Assembly (NCBI RefSeq): GCF_019797745.1
Contig: NZ_VOSI01000002.1
Span: 186,001-250,000, forward strand
Source of the DNA: Edaphocola aurantiacus
Lineage (GTDB): Bacteria; Bacteroidota; Bacteroidia; Chitinophagales; Chitinophagaceae
Direction of reading: 5' to 3'
DNA length: 64,000 nt
The translations under genes and the position numbers were made by a program. A model generated the notes under the pieces. That model did not search any database. It saw only the letters and a list, made by a program, of their open reading frames with translations, and had not been told where the DNA came from. Below, one piece after another: positions 8,757 to 18,430 of this stretch (position 1 is its first letter; each line of letters starts with the position of its first letter).

Positions 8757-10760
8757 ATGAAAAAATTGTCTATACTTCTTTTCTCTCTTGCTTCAACAAT
8801 GGCACAAGCACAACAATTACTGACTCCCGAAACCCTGTGGAAACTGGGCCGCGTCAGTACACAATCTACCACTCCCGATGGCAGTACGGTCCTGTACACG
8901 GTAGCACATACTGACCTGACTACTGAAAAAAGTAACAAGACGCAGTACCTGCTGAATATGGCCACAGGCGAGAGCAAGCCAACTACAGTACTACAGGGCA
9001 AACAGTTTGTACAATGGGACAAAATTGGTCTGTATGCTTTAAATGACGGCTCTTTATTCCTGAGTAAGGATAATGGTGTAACCTGGACCAGGATTCACTC
9101 CGGCCTGAAGGATGCGACCAATGTGCGCATCTCTCCCGATGGTAAAACAATTGCCTACAGTAAAATGGTTGCTATTGATAAAGTCAAAGGCAATGCTCGT
9201 TATAATGATGTGCCAAACAGTTCTGCATATGTATTTACAGACCTGGACATCAGACACTGGGATTACTGGAATGATGGCAATTACTCCCATATCTTCATCA
9301 CCGGCATCAACAGCAGTGAGTCGAAAGATATTATGCAGGATGAGCCCTACTATGCACCACAGGTACCTTTCGGCGGAGCTGAAGATTTTGTGTTCAGCAC
9401 AGACAGCAAGACGCTGATCTATGTATGCAAAAAGGCAAAAGGTAAGGCTTATGCGCAAAGCACCAACACGGATCTGTATGCCTATAACATGCAGGATGGC
9501 CGTACCGATAACTGGACCAAAGGTATGATGGGTTATGATATGAAACCTTTGTTCAGCCCGGATGGCAAGTATGTTGCCTGGACCAGTATGGCGCGCGATG
9601 GTTTCGAGGCCGATAAAGTGGACCTGTACCTGATGGATCTGGCGACTAAAAAGAAAACAAACCTGACTGCTAGCTGGAACGAAACAGTAGATGGTGATTA
9701 TATCTGGGGCAATGATAGCCGTACCCTTTATTTCAATGCGGCTTACCGTGGTACCCAGCAACTGTTCTCTGTTAATATTACCACTCCTGGTAAAGTAAAG
9801 ATGATCACGGATGGTGCGTTTGATGTAGCGGGTGTTGTCGCACAACATAAAAAAGATATACTGGTGAGCAGAACGGATATGAACCATAGTGCAGAACTGT
9901 ATATGGTGAATACGGCTAATGGTAAAATGAGCCAGGTATCTCATGCCAATGATGAGGTATATGCCGGTACTGCAATGTGTACTTCTGAGTTGAAAATGGT
10001 AACTACAACTGATGGTAAACAAATGGGTGTATGGGTTGTATATCCACCTAACTTTGACCGTACCAAGAAATATCCTACCCTGCTGTACTGCCAGGGCGGA
10101 CCACAATCTGCGTTAACGCAGTTCTACAGTGTACGCTGGAACTTCGCGCTGATGGCCGCTAATGGTTATATCGTTGTCGCACCAAACCGCAGAGGTATGC
10201 CGGGCTGGGGCACTGAATGGAACGAAGCGATCAGCAAAGACTGGGGCGGACAACCAATGCGTGATTACCTTGCGGCAATTGATGCTGTGGCCAAAGAATC
10301 TTATGTAGATAAGAACCGACTGGGTTGCGTAGGCGCAAGCTATGGTGGTTACAGTGTATTTATGCTGGCTGGTATTCATGAAAACCGCTTTAAAACATTT
10401 ATCGCACATGATGGTCTGTTCGATATGAAGAGCTGGTATGGCACTACTGAGGAGTTATGGTTTGCGAACTGGGACCTGGGTGGTAATTACTGGCAGAAAG
10501 ATATGCCGAAAGCATACACTCAATATAATCCAAGCAACTATATAGACAAATGGAATACTCCGATCATGGTCATCCAGGGTGGTATTGACTTCCGTGTGCC
10601 GATCGAACAAGGGCTGCAGGCATTCCAGGCGGCACAGTTGAAAGGTATTAAAAGCAAGCTGCTGTATTTACCGGATGAGAACCACTGGGTATTGCACCCG
10701 CATAATGGCCTGGTTTGGCAACGTGAATTCTTCTCCTGGTTGAAGGAAACCCTGAAATAA
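8757..10760 (+). CDS. Secreted S9 family (dipeptidyl-peptidase/acylaminoacyl-peptidase-like) serine peptidase
   Basis: A 667-residue exported serine peptidase. I start it at the ATG at 8757, which gives a clean signal peptide (MKKLSILLFSLASTMAQAQQ); an in-frame TTG at 8691 would put the promoter inside the gene. The N-terminal two thirds form a beta-propeller rich in PDGK/SPDGK repeats. The C-terminal alpha/beta-hydrolase domain carries the nucleophile in GASYGG (Ser about 527), the acid in GGIDFRVP (about 610) and the His in DENHWVL (about 642). S9 enzymes of this layout remove dipeptides or acyl-amino acids from oligopeptides in the periplasm. The next gene begins 28 bp downstream, so the two probably share a transcript. 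Confidence 0.92.
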   Translation: MKKLSILLFSLASTMAQAQQLLTPETLWKLGRVSTQSTTPDGSTVLYTVAHTDLTTEKSNKTQYLLNMATGESKPTTVLQGKQFVQWDKIGLYALNDGSLFLSKDNGVTWTRIHSGLKDATNVRISPDGKTIAYSKMVAIDKVKGNARYNDVPNSSAYVFTDLDIRHWDYWNDGNYSHIFITGINSSESKDIMQDEPYYAPQVPFGGAEDFVFSTDSKTLIYVCKKAKGKAYAQSTNTDLYAYNMQDGRTDNWTKGMMGYDMKPLFSPDGKYVAWTSMARDGFEADKVDLYLMDLATKKKTNLTASWNETVDGDYIWGNDSRTLYFNAAYRGTQQLFSVNITTPGKVKMITDGAFDVAGVVAQHKKDILVSRTDMNHSAELYMVNTANGKMSQVSHANDEVYAGTAMCTSELKMVTTTDGKQMGVWVVYPPNFDRTKKYPTLLYCQGGPQSALTQFYSVRWNFALMAANGYIVVAPNRRGMPGWGTEWNEAISKDWGGQPMRDYLAAIDAVAKESYVDKNRLGCVGASYGGYSVFMLAGIHENRFKTFIAHDGLFDMKSWYGTTEELWFANWDLGGNYWQKDMPKAYTQYNPSNYIDKWNTPIMVIQGGIDFRVPIEQGLQAFQAAQLKGIKSKLLYLPDENHWVLHPHNGLVWQREFFSWLKETLK

Positions 10761-10788
10761 TAATACAAGAACCATTAAATAAAGAATT

Positions 10789-11628
10789 ATGCAATTACAT
10801 ACTATCGATACTGGCTTATTCAAACTGGACGGCGGTGCTATGCACGGTGTAGTCCCTAAAAGTTTGTGGAACAAACTGAACCCGGCAGATGAGCATAATC
10901 TGTGTAGCTGGGCGATGCGTTGTATGCTGGTTGAGACAGACGGCAGACTGATCCTGATCGATACCGGTATAGGAGACAAACAGGACGAGAAATTTTTCGG
11001 ACACTATTACCTGCATGGAAATGCAAACCTCCTGGGCTCTATCAAAGCCAAAGGATATAGCCCGGAAGATATTACAGATGTATTCCTGACACACATGCAC
11101 TTCGATCATGTAGGAGGTGCTGTAAAAAGAGCAGGTGATCAACTGGTGCCTACGTTTAAAAATGCTACGTACTGGAGCAATGCCAATCACTGGGACTGGG
11201 CGGTAAACCCTAATGACCGTGAAAAGGCTTCTTTCCTGAAAGATAATATCCTGCCACTGCAGGAAAGCGGGCAACTTCGCTTTTTTGAAGGTGCCGATGG
11301 CGATGAGTTCGTTCCCGGTTTTAAAGTAAGACTGGTAAACGGCCATACGGAATCGATGATGCTGCCACAGATTGAATACAAAGGAAAAACAATCCTTTAT
11401 TGTGCCGATCTGTTACCGAGCATGCACCACATGCCGTTGCCATGGGTTATGGCTTATGATACCCGCCCCCTGGAAACGCTGAAAGAGAAAAAAATACTGC
11501 TCGAAGAAGCTGCTGCTAACGACTGGTTGCTGTACTTTGAGCATGATGCAGCCAATGAGCTGTGCTCTTTACAACAGACCGATCGCGGGATACGTTCCGG
11601 CACTGTAATGACATTAGAAAATATGTAA
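10789..11628 (+). CDS. MBL fold metallo-hydrolase
   Basis: A 279-residue cytosolic metallo-beta-lactamase-fold hydrolase. The zinc motif THMHFDHVGG is near residue 103, and later metal ligands are visible as NGHTESM and CADLLPSMHH. The overall form (HTIDTGLFKLDGGAMHGVVP at the N-terminus, a late CADL segment) resembles the N-acyl homoserine lactonase/YtnP-like branch of the superfamily, but substrate cannot be inferred. It follows the S9 peptidase with a 28-bp gap and ends before a strong terminator, making a two-gene operon. Confidence 0.88.
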   Translation: MQLHTIDTGLFKLDGGAMHGVVPKSLWNKLNPADEHNLCSWAMRCMLVETDGRLILIDTGIGDKQDEKFFGHYYLHGNANLLGSIKAKGYSPEDITDVFLTHMHFDHVGGAVKRAGDQLVPTFKNATYWSNANHWDWAVNPNDREKASFLKDNILPLQESGQLRFFEGADGDEFVPGFKVRLVNGHTESMMLPQIEYKGKTILYCADLLPSMHHMPLPWVMAYDTRPLETLKEKKILLEEAAANDWLLYFEHDAANELCSLQQTDRGIRSGTVMTLENM

Positions 11629-11671
11629 TATACAATTCTGTTTTTTATCAGTATTTTATATTTCAACTCTG

Positions 11672-11713
11672 GAAAGCTGCTTTTTTCTTGTAAAAAGCAG
11701 CTTTCTTTTTTTA
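11672..11713 (+). terminator. Terminator after the MBL hydrolase
   Basis: GAAAGCTGCTTTTT pairs with AAAAAGCAGCTTTC (14 bp, 6-nt loop), followed by a T-run to about 11713. Confidence 0.9.
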
Positions 11714-11841
11714 AACCTTTTTTGTATATTGTCGACTTTCGGGCTATTTATTGGCATTTTTCACCAACCAATCTACCGGAATGGTAGTCTTTATTAGGGT
11801 GTGACAATTAATAACCATCATTGTAAAATAACTAGTGTACT

Positions 11842-14800
11842 ATGGGTAAATTTTTATTACTAACCGGCATTTTAGGCCTGGCTGCATCTACCAGCTGGGG
11901 TGGTCCTAAAATACCGGATGCAAAGCATCAGCACGAGGCCGGAGAGCAGGCTGCACTTTCTTTTATTGAGAATAAAGGACAATGGGTTTCGGAAGCCAAG
12001 TATCAGGCACATGTTGCCGGTGGTGTTATGTTCCTTACCGACAAGGGCTTCGTGTACAACTTTGTCAGTTCAGATGATCTGGAAGCATTCCACGAAGCAG
12101 CAGACAAGGGCAACAATTCTGCCGACCTGCCGATACACGGCCACGCTTATAAAGTAAACTTTGTAGGTGCTAATACTAATGTATCTTACAGCAATTCCGG
12201 TAAGAAAAGTACGTATCATAACTACTTTATCGGTAACGATGCCAGCAAATGGGCTGGACATGTAGGATTATACGAAGGTGTAACCCAACATGATATATAT
12301 AACGGTGTTGATCTGAAGGTTTATTCAGAAAACAACAATGTAAAGTATGACTTTGTCGTGAAGCAAGGTGCTAACCCTCAGCAAATTCACCTGTCTTTCG
12401 ATGGTGTGAGCCCTAAAATTCAGGCTGACGGTTCCCTGCTGATTACTACAAGCGTAAATAAGGTAATTGAACATGCCCCGGTTACTTACCAGCTGATCGA
12501 CGGCCAGAAAGTGACGGTTCCTTCCCGTTATAAATACGAGAAAGGAGAACTTACCTTTGATTTCCCTAAAGGATATAACAAAAACTACGACCTGGTGATT
12601 GACCCGGCCCTGGTTTTTGCAACATATAGCGGTGGTGTAGGTACTACGCCATACTATGCTCACTCTACCACTTATGACAAAGCAGGTAATACCTATACTG
12701 CGTCATTGGCTTACGGTATAGGCTGGCCTACAACAACGGGTGCTTACCAGACTACTTTCCCTGGTGGTACAGGTTGTGCAGGTATTAATAAATATACTTC
12801 TAACGGCTCTACACTGGTATACTCTACTTACTTCGGTGGTACCAACAACAACGTTCAGCCTAATACTTTAAGAGTAAACGACAGTAACCAGCTGGTAATG
12901 GCCGGTAACGTGTCTACAGCTACTATGCCGGTTACAACAGGCGCTTATCAAAGTACACTGAATGGTGGATCAGATATCTATGTAGTTAAATTTACTGCTG
13001 ACGGTTCTGGCATCCTGGCCAGTACTTACCTGGGTGGTACCGGTATGGAAGCCTTACAAAACGGTTCTACCTTTGCCTATACAGGTCTGGGTGGTTCTAA
13101 CGGTAACCCTGCCGACGTTGCATTCGATGCTTCCGGTAATATCTGGGTAGTATCCAACACTGCTTCTACCGACTTCCCTACTACTGCTACAGCATACCAG
13201 TCTGCCAATGGTGGTAGCCACGATGCGGTAATCGCTAAACTGAATGGCAACTTAAGTTCCTTAATGTACGCTACTTATATGGGTGGTAATGCCTGGGATG
13301 GTGCTATCGGTATTGAATACAATAAGAATACAGACGAGATGGTTGTTGCAGGTTATGCCGGCTCTTCCAACTTCCCTACTACTGCAGGTGCTTACCATAC
13401 CACTTCAGGTGGTGGTATCGACGGTTTTGCTGTTAAATTCCGCAACAATAACCCTATCGTTCAGGCAAGTACTTTGTTAGGTACTTCCGGTACAGATATC
13501 GCTTACCGTGTAGCATTTGACTGTGGTAATAATATCTTTATCGCTGGTAGAACAGATGGTTCATACCCTGTTACCAATACTCCTGCACAAGGTCTGGTAT
13601 CAAACGGATATGTATTTATCGACAAACTGAATCCAAGTCTTTCTTCTACTATTGCTTCTACCAGAACAGGTGCAAACAATAGCAGCATTACGCCTACGGC
13701 GATGATGGTGGATATCTGTGGTAACATTATGATCTCTACAGTAACCAGCTCAAGTAACCAGACTGGTATGCCACTGACTCCGGATGCATTCGATGCGTCT
13801 CCTAAACCTTCTTACTTCGCAGCCTTTAAAGCAAACTTTACGGAACTGATCTTTGGTAGCTTCTTCGGAAGTGCCAGTGGTGACCACTTCCACACCGGTA
13901 TCTGTCGTATGGACCCTAATGGTATCGTATACCAGTCTGTATGTGGTACAAGCACAGGCTTCCCTACTACTCCATGGTCTTACGCACCGGTTAAATTAAA
14001 CGGTGGTACCAATGATAACATTACATTCAAATTCGCTTATGATATCGTAAGTATTGAAATGGAAACAGAATCAGGCCAGGGTGGTAATGAACTGGACAGA
14101 AAACACACCGTAAGAGGTTGTAATTCTGCTAAAATCACCTTTACAAGAGGTGGTGACACTACAGTACCAATGATCCTGCACATCAACAAATTAGGTGATG
14201 CTGTAAACGGAACCGACTACCAATACCTGCCAGATACAGTTTACTTCAGTGCTCTACAAACCAGCAGAACTATAGAAATCAAACCATTACTGGTACCTAA
14301 CATGCCTACCGGTCCTAAAATGGTAATCATTGAGGCACTGAACCCTTGTGGATGTGATAATGGTGTACAAAATGTAATTAAGAAAGATACCGTTTACATC
14401 TTAGACTCTCTGTATGTGAATATCTCTAACCCCTTACCGGCTTATTGCCCTGGTACGCAGATATCTATTACTGCCGATACAGACCCTACCCTGGACTTTG
14501 ACTGGACACCTGTACAATATAACCTGGGCAGCCTGACGATCAACCCGATCCTGTTAACAACCCGCGACTATACTATTACAGTAAGACAACCTGGCGCTCC
14601 GGCTACCTGTCCTCCGCACAGCAAAACATTCCATGCTCTGGTAGAACAGTATCCTATAATCTCCATGCCTTCCGATACGATCGTCTGCGGTCAGGACTCT
14701 GCGGTAATCGCGGTATCAGTCTATCCTGACACGGTTAATTACCTGTATACCTGGACTCCAAGCACTGGTCTGAGAGCGGCTAATATCGGTACAAACTACC

Positions 14801-15417
14801 TGTTAAGACCAACCGGAACTTATACATATAACCTGCATGTAACGACTCCATTAGCGAACTGTGCTACAGATCATCAAATGATCATCAATGTAAGACCTCC
14901 GTTCCAGTTAACAAATGTTCTTCCAGTCAGCGGTACTACCGTAAACTATGGTGAAGAAGTAAATATGTCTGCAATGGGTGGTATCTTATATTCCTGGTTA
15001 CCAGTAAGTATGTTCTACGATCCGGATAATCAATATGCAAGAACCTTCCCGATCACTGAGCCAGGCACCTTCAAGGTAATCGGTGTAGATGAGTATGGTT
15101 GTAAAGACACTGCATCAATTGACCTGGAAGTTAAATATCCGCTGGATCCGATTATGCCAAATGCATTTACACCAAACGGTGACGGCAAAAACGATGTATT
15201 CGGTCTGACCAATGCCAAATTCCAGAAACTGCTGCGATTCGAAATCTATAACAGATGGGGTCAGCAAGTCTTCAACACTATCGATCCGATGAAAGGATGG
15301 GATGGTAACTTTGAAGGAAATCCATGTGCACAAGCTGTATATAGTTATATCATTACAGTGGAACTGCCTAACAAGGAACTCAAAACATATAAAGGAACAG
15401 TCACCTTATTCCGATAA
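11842..15417 (+). CDS. SBBP-repeat surface protein with T9SS type B sorting domain
   Basis: A 1191-residue secreted protein. After a signal peptide (about 1-20) comes a DUF7948-like domain (about 40-260; FIENKGQWVSEAKYQ, YHNYFIG, YNGVDLKVYS) and then a beta-propeller of SBBP-type repeats (about 275-690; the unit YSTYFGG/ASTYLGG with TGAYQTT recurs about every 55-60 residues). A Calx-beta-like module (about 715-830), Ig/PKD-like modules and a gliding-type C-terminal domain follow (IMPNAFTPNGDGKND, EIYNRWGQQVF, GTVTLFR at the end). The architecture is that of large T9SS cargo proteins anchored at the surface. It is monocistronic between two terminators. Function beyond a surface or adhesive role is unknown. 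Confidence 0.9.
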   Translation: MGKFLLLTGILGLAASTSWGGPKIPDAKHQHEAGEQAALSFIENKGQWVSEAKYQAHVAGGVMFLTDKGFVYNFVSSDDLEAFHEAADKGNNSADLPIHGHAYKVNFVGANTNVSYSNSGKKSTYHNYFIGNDASKWAGHVGLYEGVTQHDIYNGVDLKVYSENNNVKYDFVVKQGANPQQIHLSFDGVSPKIQADGSLLITTSVNKVIEHAPVTYQLIDGQKVTVPSRYKYEKGELTFDFPKGYNKNYDLVIDPALVFATYSGGVGTTPYYAHSTTYDKAGNTYTASLAYGIGWPTTTGAYQTTFPGGTGCAGINKYTSNGSTLVYSTYFGGTNNNVQPNTLRVNDSNQLVMAGNVSTATMPVTTGAYQSTLNGGSDIYVVKFTADGSGILASTYLGGTGMEALQNGSTFAYTGLGGSNGNPADVAFDASGNIWVVSNTASTDFPTTATAYQSANGGSHDAVIAKLNGNLSSLMYATYMGGNAWDGAIGIEYNKNTDEMVVAGYAGSSNFPTTAGAYHTTSGGGIDGFAVKFRNNNPIVQASTLLGTSGTDIAYRVAFDCGNNIFIAGRTDGSYPVTNTPAQGLVSNGYVFIDKLNPSLSSTIASTRTGANNSSITPTAMMVDICGNIMISTVTSSSNQTGMPLTPDAFDASPKPSYFAAFKANFTELIFGSFFGSASGDHFHTGICRMDPNGIVYQSVCGTSTGFPTTPWSYAPVKLNGGTNDNITFKFAYDIVSIEMETESGQGGNELDRKHTVRGCNSAKITFTRGGDTTVPMILHINKLGDAVNGTDYQYLPDTVYFSALQTSRTIEIKPLLVPNMPTGPKMVIIEALNPCGCDNGVQNVIKKDTVYILDSLYVNISNPLPAYCPGTQISITADTDPTLDFDWTPVQYNLGSLTINPILLTTRDYTITVRQPGAPATCPPHSKTFHALVEQYPIISMPSDTIVCGQDSAVIAVSVYPDTVNYLYTWTPSTGLRAANIGTNYLLRPTGTYTYNLHVTTPLANCATDHQMIINVRPPFQLTNVLPVSGTTVNYGEEVNMSAMGGILYSWLPVSMFYDPDNQYARTFPITEPGTFKVIGVDEYGCKDTASIDLEVKYPLDPIMPNAFTPNGDGKNDVFGLTNAKFQKLLRFEIYNRWGQQVFNTIDPMKGWDGNFEGNPCAQAVYSYIITVELPNKELKTYKGTVTLFR

Positions 15418-15430
15418 GATAGATTGGTTC

Positions 15431-15478
15431 TGATAAAAAGACCGGGAACGATATACGTTCCCGGTCTTTTTTTATCAG
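15431..15478 (+). terminator. Terminator after the SBBP surface protein
   Basis: A 16-20 bp stem (core AAAAAGACCGGGAACG / CGTTCCCGGTCTTTTT) with loop ATATA and a T-run, 13 bp after the stop codon. Confidence 0.92.
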
Positions 15479-15492
15479 CAGGTATTAATATA

Positions 15493-15917
15493 TATTGGGT
15501 GTCCGCTTAAAGGAAACAAAGTCTAGTATTATGATTTAAGTAGCTTATATATCTATTGCTACCTTTTGTCTTGATGCAAAAGGTACCGCCAAAAAATCAA
15601 GGCTATATACATCCCTGGCTAAAAATCAATGTGTCGGCCGGTCGCAAACCAGACTCACTTCGTTCAGACAGTGGTTTGCAACTCTATCGACCGAGCCAAT
15701 GATTTTATGAACGCCGGATTTATAAGGCCATTTTGGTTGGAGCTGCGATCGTTGAGCAGCGAACGTGTTACACGTTAAGCTCAAACGATCAGTGCACGCA
15801 ACGGTACAAAATGGCGGTGCCCTGCAATCGCCTTGATGAAAACAAAGGCATTTTTGGTCCTTTTGTTGCCGGACAAAAGGACGAATAAAATAGTTACCTA
15901 AATGCGGATAGTCAGTT
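15493..15917 (+). repeat. Structured dispersed repeat, copy 1 (425 bp)
   Basis: This segment recurs in inverted orientation at 39564-40044 with roughly 85-90% identity by eye. Its ends are imperfect inverted repeats (left end TATTGGGTGTCCGC against the complement of the right end, AACTGACTATCCGC). Inside are several hairpins: ACCTTTTG/CAAAAGGT at 15561-15584, a long cruciform at 15747-15790 (GATCGTTGAGC against GCTCAAACGATC) with a central palindrome at 15762-15776, and GTCCTTTTG/CAAAAGGAC at 15857-15882. It lies exactly between two terminators. No transposase is present, and the frames differ between copies, so it looks non-coding: a MITE-like or structured-RNA element. The orientation label is arbitrary. 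Confidence 0.85.
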
Positions 15918-15922
15918 AATAT

Positions 15923-15965
15923 ATATAAAAGGAGCCGCAAGATGATCTTGCGGCTCCTTTTATAT
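15923..15965 (-). terminator. Terminator after hemA
   Basis: A perfect 20-bp stem (ATATAAAAGGAGCCGCAAGA and its complement) with a 3-nt loop, 18 bp past the hemA stop and immediately next to the repeat element. Confidence 0.92.
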
Positions 15966-15982
15966 AGTAAATGATGTATTGC

Positions 15983-17212
15983 TTATTTGTTAAGGATAGA
16001 GGACATAATATAATCATTCATGGCTTCTATATAGTTACATCCTGGTCTGTTCTGATCGCTCTTCAGTTTCACGGCCATATTGTTCAGCACTTTCTGTACC
16101 GTATGGTCAAAGTCTTTATCCTCTATAGCATCTGCCAGCTCTCCGTTCAGTTCTTTAATCTTTTCTTTGGCCACCTTCAGTACCGGTACACTCTGGCGCA
16201 TGATATACCATTCTGCAAATTCGTGAATATAGAATGATATTAATGCTTTAGCCTTCGGCACTTCTTCCTGGCGGCGCTGCAGGGTAGCATCATTGATCTT
16301 GGACAGATTGTCGACATTGGCCAGGATAATATGCTTATAGCTGCCCAGAGATGGGCTTACATTATTAGGAATAGAAAGGTCAATAATGATCTTGTGATCC
16401 TCCTGGGTAAAATGTGCTTCGGTAATAATCGGTGCAGTTGCATTCGTAGCTACTATAACTACATCATAGTTATGAATCGCCTCACTCATTTCTGCAAATG
16501 GAATATGCTGAATGCCCAATTCTGCGGCAAAAGTTGCTGCTTTATCTTCGGTACGGTTTACCACAGCCAGGTTGTCTTTCAGACCCAATTCCTGAATCAG
16601 GTTTTTACAGGTATTCTTACCTATATCCCCCACCCCTATAACCAGTATTTTGCTGGCGCTTAAGGTCGGCACATGCCATTTCAGAAACTGTACGGCCGCA
16701 TAAGCTACCGATACGGTGCCGCTGCTCAGATTGGTCTGGCTGCGAATCGCACGGGAAGACTGCAGTACTGTATTAAACAACCGGTCAAGAAATGCATTGG
16801 TCTTGCCTTTCTCTTTGGCGTAGTTAAAAGCCGTTTTTAATTGTCCTACAATCTCGTAATCGCCCAGTATCTGCGAGTCAATGCCAGCTGCAACATTAAA
16901 TAAATGCTGTACCGCTTTAGTACTCTCCATGGTATAAGCATGCTCTCTGAGCAAGTGCAGATCACCATCTGTGTATTTACACATCAGGGCCATCAGCAAC
17001 TCTACATCTTTGGCAACGCCATATACTTCTGTACGGTTACAGGTAGATATCACGAAAAGGGCCCCAACCCCAAAATCAGGGGCATCGGCCAGTAAACGGT
17101 CATAGGCATCTGCACCAACAGCAAAACGACTACGGATCTCCGTACTCGTGTTCAAGTGGTTAATACCTACACACCAAAATTCCTGTAAATTGTTCCGCTC
17201 GTCTAAAATCAT
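15983..17212 (-). CDS. hemA: Glutamyl-tRNA reductase (HemA)
   Basis: HemA reduces glutamyl-tRNA(Glu) with NADPH to glutamate-1-semialdehyde, the first step of the C5 haem pathway. The 409-residue protein has the catalytic motif VISTCNRTEVYG with nucleophilic Cys about residue 58, the NADPH-binding stretch ILVIGVGDIGKNTCKNL, and a helical dimerisation tail. The ATG at 17212 is preferred; a TTG five codons upstream is in frame. It is divergent from hemH (ferrochelatase), placing the first and last steps of the pathway back to back around a 167-bp promoter region. Confidence 0.95.
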   Translation of the reverse strand: MILDERNNLQEFWCVGINHLNTSTEIRSRFAVGADAYDRLLADAPDFGVGALFVISTCNRTEVYGVAKDVELLMALMCKYTDGDLHLLREHAYTMESTKAVQHLFNVAAGIDSQILGDYEIVGQLKTAFNYAKEKGKTNAFLDRLFNTVLQSSRAIRSQTNLSSGTVSVAYAAVQFLKWHVPTLSASKILVIGVGDIGKNTCKNLIQELGLKDNLAVVNRTEDKAATFAAELGIQHIPFAEMSEAIHNYDVVIVATNATAPIITEAHFTQEDHKIIIDLSIPNNVSPSLGSYKHIILANVDNLSKINDATLQRRQEEVPKAKALISFYIHEFAEWYIMRQSVPVLKVAKEKIKELNGELADAIEDKDFDHTVQKVLNNMAVKLKSDQNRPGCNYIEAMNDYIMSSILNK

Positions 17213-17244
17213 ATGTGATCTACACAAGAATTAAATTCCGGGGA

Positions 17245-17252
17245 CAAAGGTA
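17245..17252 (-). promoter_or_regulatory. Candidate -7 element for hemA
   Basis: TACCTTTG on the minus strand, 33 bp upstream of the hemA ATG, fits TAnnTTTG; no convincing -33 element was seen. Confidence 0.5.
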
Positions 17253-17328
17253 CATTATCCTTTTCACACCCGGTACTGCATCTGTCATTCAATTGTCATA
17301 AAAGCGATTATTTATACTTATAGCACTA

Positions 17329-17361
17329 TTGGGGAAAAGTCATTATTAAGAAGTACTTTTG
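17329..17361 (+). promoter_or_regulatory. Candidate promoter of hemH
   Basis: TTG at 17329-17331 and TACTTTTG at 17354-17361 fit the Bacteroidota consensus with a 22-bp spacer; the hemH ATG follows 18 bp later, so the leader would be very short. Confidence 0.5.
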
Positions 17362-17379
17362 CGAAAATTTTCAGTACAA

Positions 17380-18405
17380 ATGGCTAAAAAGGGCTTGATT
17401 TTAATGAATTTGGGTTCTCCGGACAGCACTTCTGTAAAAGATCTGCGCAAATACCTGAATGAGTTCCTGATGGATGAACGGGTAATTGACAAACCATTCC
17501 TGCTTCGTTATCTGTTGGTTAAAGGTATTATTGTTCCTTTCCGTGCCCCTAAATCTGCAGAAGCATATGAGCAGATATGGTGGCCTGAGGGTTCTCCGCT
17601 GGTAGTCCTGACCCAACAATTGAAGGATAAGGTAGCTGAGAAGACCAATATGCCGGTAACCATATCTATGCGTTATGGCAATCCGACTCCTGAAGCAGCT
17701 TATGAGGCTTTATTAAAAGAAAATCCGGACCTGGAAGAGGTAATCTTATTCCCTTTATACCCACACTATGCTATGAGCAGCTATGAAACAGCTGTGGAGC
17801 ATATGGTTCAGGCCAAACAAAAGCATCAATACAGTTTTAAACTGAGTGTTGTGCCTCCGTTCTACAACCACCCGGCTTATATTGCGGCCCTGTCTAACAG
17901 CATTAAACCACATGTGGCTGATACCGACAGCTTTGATCAGCTTTTATTCAGCTATCATGGTATCCCGGAGCGCCATGTAACCAAAACAGACCCTACCGGA
18001 CAACATTGTATGAAGGTGGAGAACTGCTGTTACAAGTCTAACCCGAGCCATAAAACCTGCTACCGTCACCAGGTAACGATGACCAGCGAGCTGGTGACTA
18101 AAAAACTGGGCCTGCCTAAAACCAAATGGCAGCAAAGCTACCAGAGCCGCCTGGGCCGTGACCCTTGGTTACTGCCAAGTACACAGACCGTAATACCGGA
18201 AATGCCGGCAAACGGGGTTAAGCGCCTGAAAGTAGTATGCCCATCATTTGTCAGCGACTGCCTGGAAACATTGGAAGAAATCGAAATGCGCGGCAAAGAA
18301 GATTTTATCTCTAATGGCGGTACGGCATATGAGTACATTCCTTGTATGAATACGGCCGATGACTGGGTAGATGCCGTAATTGAACTCTGCAATACAGCAG
18401 TATAA
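17380..18405 (+). CDS. hemH: Ferrochelatase (HemH)
   Basis: Ferrochelatase inserts Fe2+ into protoporphyrin IX to make protohaem. The 341-residue protein begins MAKKGLILMNLGSPDS, the usual family start, and carries the metal-binding His in LFSYHGIPERH (near residue 190) and the later segment YQSRLGRDPWLLP. A cysteine-rich stretch (HCMKVENCCYK and KTCYRH, about 208-228) resembles that of other Bacteroidota ferrochelatases; whether it binds a cluster is not shown. I start at the ATG at 17380 because an upstream in-frame TTG (17359) overlaps the putative -7 element. It is divergent from hemA. Confidence 0.95.
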   Translation: MAKKGLILMNLGSPDSTSVKDLRKYLNEFLMDERVIDKPFLLRYLLVKGIIVPFRAPKSAEAYEQIWWPEGSPLVVLTQQLKDKVAEKTNMPVTISMRYGNPTPEAAYEALLKENPDLEEVILFPLYPHYAMSSYETAVEHMVQAKQKHQYSFKLSVVPPFYNHPAYIAALSNSIKPHVADTDSFDQLLFSYHGIPERHVTKTDPTGQHCMKVENCCYKSNPSHKTCYRHQVTMTSELVTKKLGLPKTKWQQSYQSRLGRDPWLLPSTQTVIPEMPANGVKRLKVVCPSFVSDCLETLEEIEMRGKEDFISNGGTAYEYIPCMNTADDWVDAVIELCNTAV

Positions 18406-18430
18406 CTATATATATAGTATAGTAAACATA

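Noticed and set aside
9054-10106. A 350-codon frame antisense to the S9 peptidase
   Set aside because: It lies entirely within a well-supported gene on the other strand, with no family resemblance or signal; it is a codon-bias shadow.
15626-15940. A 104-codon frame on the minus strand inside the first repeat copy
   Set aside because: The matching frame in copy 2 has early stop codons (TAG TAA near its start), so coding is not conserved; the repeat looks non-coding.
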